DNA of 14,265 nt. Source: an uncultured Lachnospiraceae bacterium. Its GTDB lineage: Bacteria > Bacillota > Clostridia > Lachnospirales > Lachnospiraceae. Shown here piece after piece: positions 13,321 through 14,265 of the stretch (position 1 is its first letter; every line of letters begins with the position of its first letter). Location: contig CAMKMR010000017.1 of NCBI GenBank assembly GCA_946413945.1, positions 1 to 14,265 on the forward strand. Direction: 5' to 3'. The notes under the pieces are model-generated. The model was not told the DNA's origin, did no database searches, and was given only the letters and a program-made list of their open reading frames with translations. Both the position numbers and the translations under genes were made by a program.

Positions 13321-14265
13321 AGAGAATAGTATAAAAATAAGAATTCATAATTCCCTTAAGGGGCTTTCAGTAAGAAGGCAGCTCTCATTCTCTTTTGCTC
13401 TGACCGTCGCTATAATACTTATAGTCAATATAGCTGTGTTTCTTATAATTGATGGAGAGTTAAAAGGTTATGATGAGGCTTATTCAAGTAATAAGTATAA
13501 TAGTATCTTTTCCGAAAAAATAGAGGCGGTACAGAGTAGTCTTACAAACTATGCGCTTACTAAAAACTCAATATCCATGGAAGAATATTATAAAAATATT
13601 GAGGACTTAAAGACTACAGCAGCTGATATGGTTTATAGCGAAAATGATGAAGTCGTATGGGGGATGCAAAAAGACTTAGTTGCTATGACAAATGAATATA
13701 TTTCCCTTACATCGGAGACCGTTCAGAATAAACGAGGGGGAAATGTACTTAAATATAAAGAAAGCTATGAGAATGCTACAGCAGTTTTTAATTATATAAA
13801 GGACTATCTATATGCGATAAATATAGCCCAGTTCCAGCAGAATAATGATAAATATGCTGCTTTAAAGGACTCGATGCATTACCTTGAAATAAGCAGTATA
13901 TTAGTGATCATTCTCGTTACCTGTTGTACATATACAATGCTTGCTTATTTTGCTTCCCGTGTAACGGATCCTATTGCAAAACTGGCTCAGAATGCGAAAG
14001 AGATTTCTGAAGGGAATTTTGATGTAAAGATAGGATCTAAAGATAGAAAGGATGAAATAGGAGTCCTTTCAAGAACATTTTCCAAGATGATCGTAAGTAT
14101 TAAAGAATATATGGAAACGGGTAGGGGCTCGGTTAAAATGAGAGCCAAAACCGAAATAGAGGAATTAAAAAACAGGCAGGCAATAATAATTACCGAACTT
14201 CCTTATCAGGTAAATAAAGCCATGCTTATTACCTCTATAGCACAACTTGTTAAAGATAAAAAAAT
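13310..14265 (+). CDS. Sensor histidine kinase N-terminus fused in frame to a GyrA segment (partial, runs off the right edge)
   Basis: 318 complete codons are visible. Residues 1-268 are a normal sensor kinase front end: TM1 at about 27-48 (SFALTVAIILIVNIAVFLII), a helical extracytoplasmic domain (50-192), TM2 at about 194-214 and HAMP at about 216-266 (DPIAKLAQNAKEISEGNFDVKI, DEIGVLSRTFSKM). The expected His_kinase domain should follow. From about residue 269 the frame reads instead ETGRGSVKMRAKTEIEE, IIITELPYQVNKAMLI and AQLVKDKKI, which is DNA gyrase subunit A, not a kinase. There is no stop or frameshift at the junction. ATG 13310 overlaps the stop of the upstream sensor gene; its ribosome site is poor. 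Either the contig is misjoined or the gene is a real chimera. Confidence 0.85.
   Translation, partial: MLNRENSIKIRIHNSLKGLSVRRQLSFSFALTVAIILIVNIAVFLIIDGELKGYDEAYSSNKYNSIFSEKIEAVQSSLTNYALTKNSISMEEYYKNIEDLKTTAADMVYSENDEVVWGMQKDLVAMTNEYISLTSETVQNKRGGNVLKYKESYENATAVFNYIKDYLYAINIAQFQQNNDKYAALKDSMHYLEISSILVIILVTCCTYTMLAYFASRVTDPIAKLAQNAKEISEGNFDVKIGSKDRKDEIGVLSRTFSKMIVSIKEYMETGRGSVKMRAKTEIEELKNRQAIIITELPYQVNKAMLITSIAQLVKDKK
14114..14265 (+). other. gyrA: Internal gyrA-like segment (DNA gyrase subunit A), truncated by the window edge
   Basis: About 50 residues match the region of GyrA that includes TGRGSV.MRAKTEIEE, the diagnostic TELPYQVNKA box and LVKDKKI, corresponding to roughly residues 230-285 of a full GyrA, past the catalytic tyrosine (about residue 120). 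The box is PYQVNKA, the GyrA form, rather than the ParC form. GyrA proteins commonly have AYETGRG or AYKTGRG just here, so the junction lies at or just before the shared ETGRG stretch. The 5' part of gyrA, with the active-site tyrosine, is absent. Confidence 0.85.

Overview
The window is AT-rich and reads like a chromosomal segment of a Bacillota/Clostridia bacterium, most like the Lachnospiraceae (Butyrivibrio/Roseburia-type). The grounds are codon use, strong GGAGG-type ribosome sites, lipoprotein signal peptides, YesM/YesN-type two-component proteins, and a large membrane GGDEF protein. The species call is an inference; no rRNA or other strong taxonomic marker is present.

Left arm (1-6424, minus strand). 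In transcription order: a lipoprotein solute-binding protein (SBP) of the Fe3+/AfuA fold class, a YesM-type sensor histidine kinase, a YesN-type REC-AraC response regulator, a second lipoprotein SBP, and the start of an AfuB/ThiP-like ABC permease that leaves the window at base 1. The SBP-kinase-regulator trio has the layout of the HptA-HptS-HptR hexose-phosphate sensing system of staphylococci. The SBP and permease after it look like the regulated uptake system. The promoter between regulator and transporter has a perfect -10, no -35, and a 22-bp-spaced direct repeat where an AraC-type activator would sit. The regulator's ribosome site and first seven codons are tandemly triplicated. This makes two coupled 15-codon mini-ORFs ahead of the gene.

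Centre (6425-11453, plus strand). A divergent promoter region leads to a membrane diguanylate cyclase, then a CsoR/RcnR/InrS-family metal sensor with the nickel-type His-Cys-His-Cys ligand set, then an ECF-type nickel transporter (NikMN, NikQ, NikO). The NikM metal ligands Met1-His2-His67 are in place. A terminator, a degenerate 41-bp tandem repeat and a hairpin between nikMN and nikQ mark likely control points.

Right arm (11454-14265, plus strand). queC (7-cyano-7-deazaguanine synthase, queuosine pathway) lies behind a leader that contains an anti-Shine-Dalgarno sequence. It is followed by a membrane-anchored periplasmic-binding-protein-like sensor and a sensor kinase N-terminus (TM-helical ectodomain-TM-HAMP). 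After the HAMP domain, at about 14117, the kinase reading frame runs without a break into an internal segment of DNA gyrase subunit A, up to the window edge. This is either an assembly misjoin or a real gene fusion and is the most surprising item here.

A recurrent theme is short imperfect tandem duplication at gene starts and in intergenic DNA: 15 bp at 1018-1119, 44 bp at 3441-3552, 36 bp inside a signal peptide at 6314-6385, and about 41 bp at 8981-9064.
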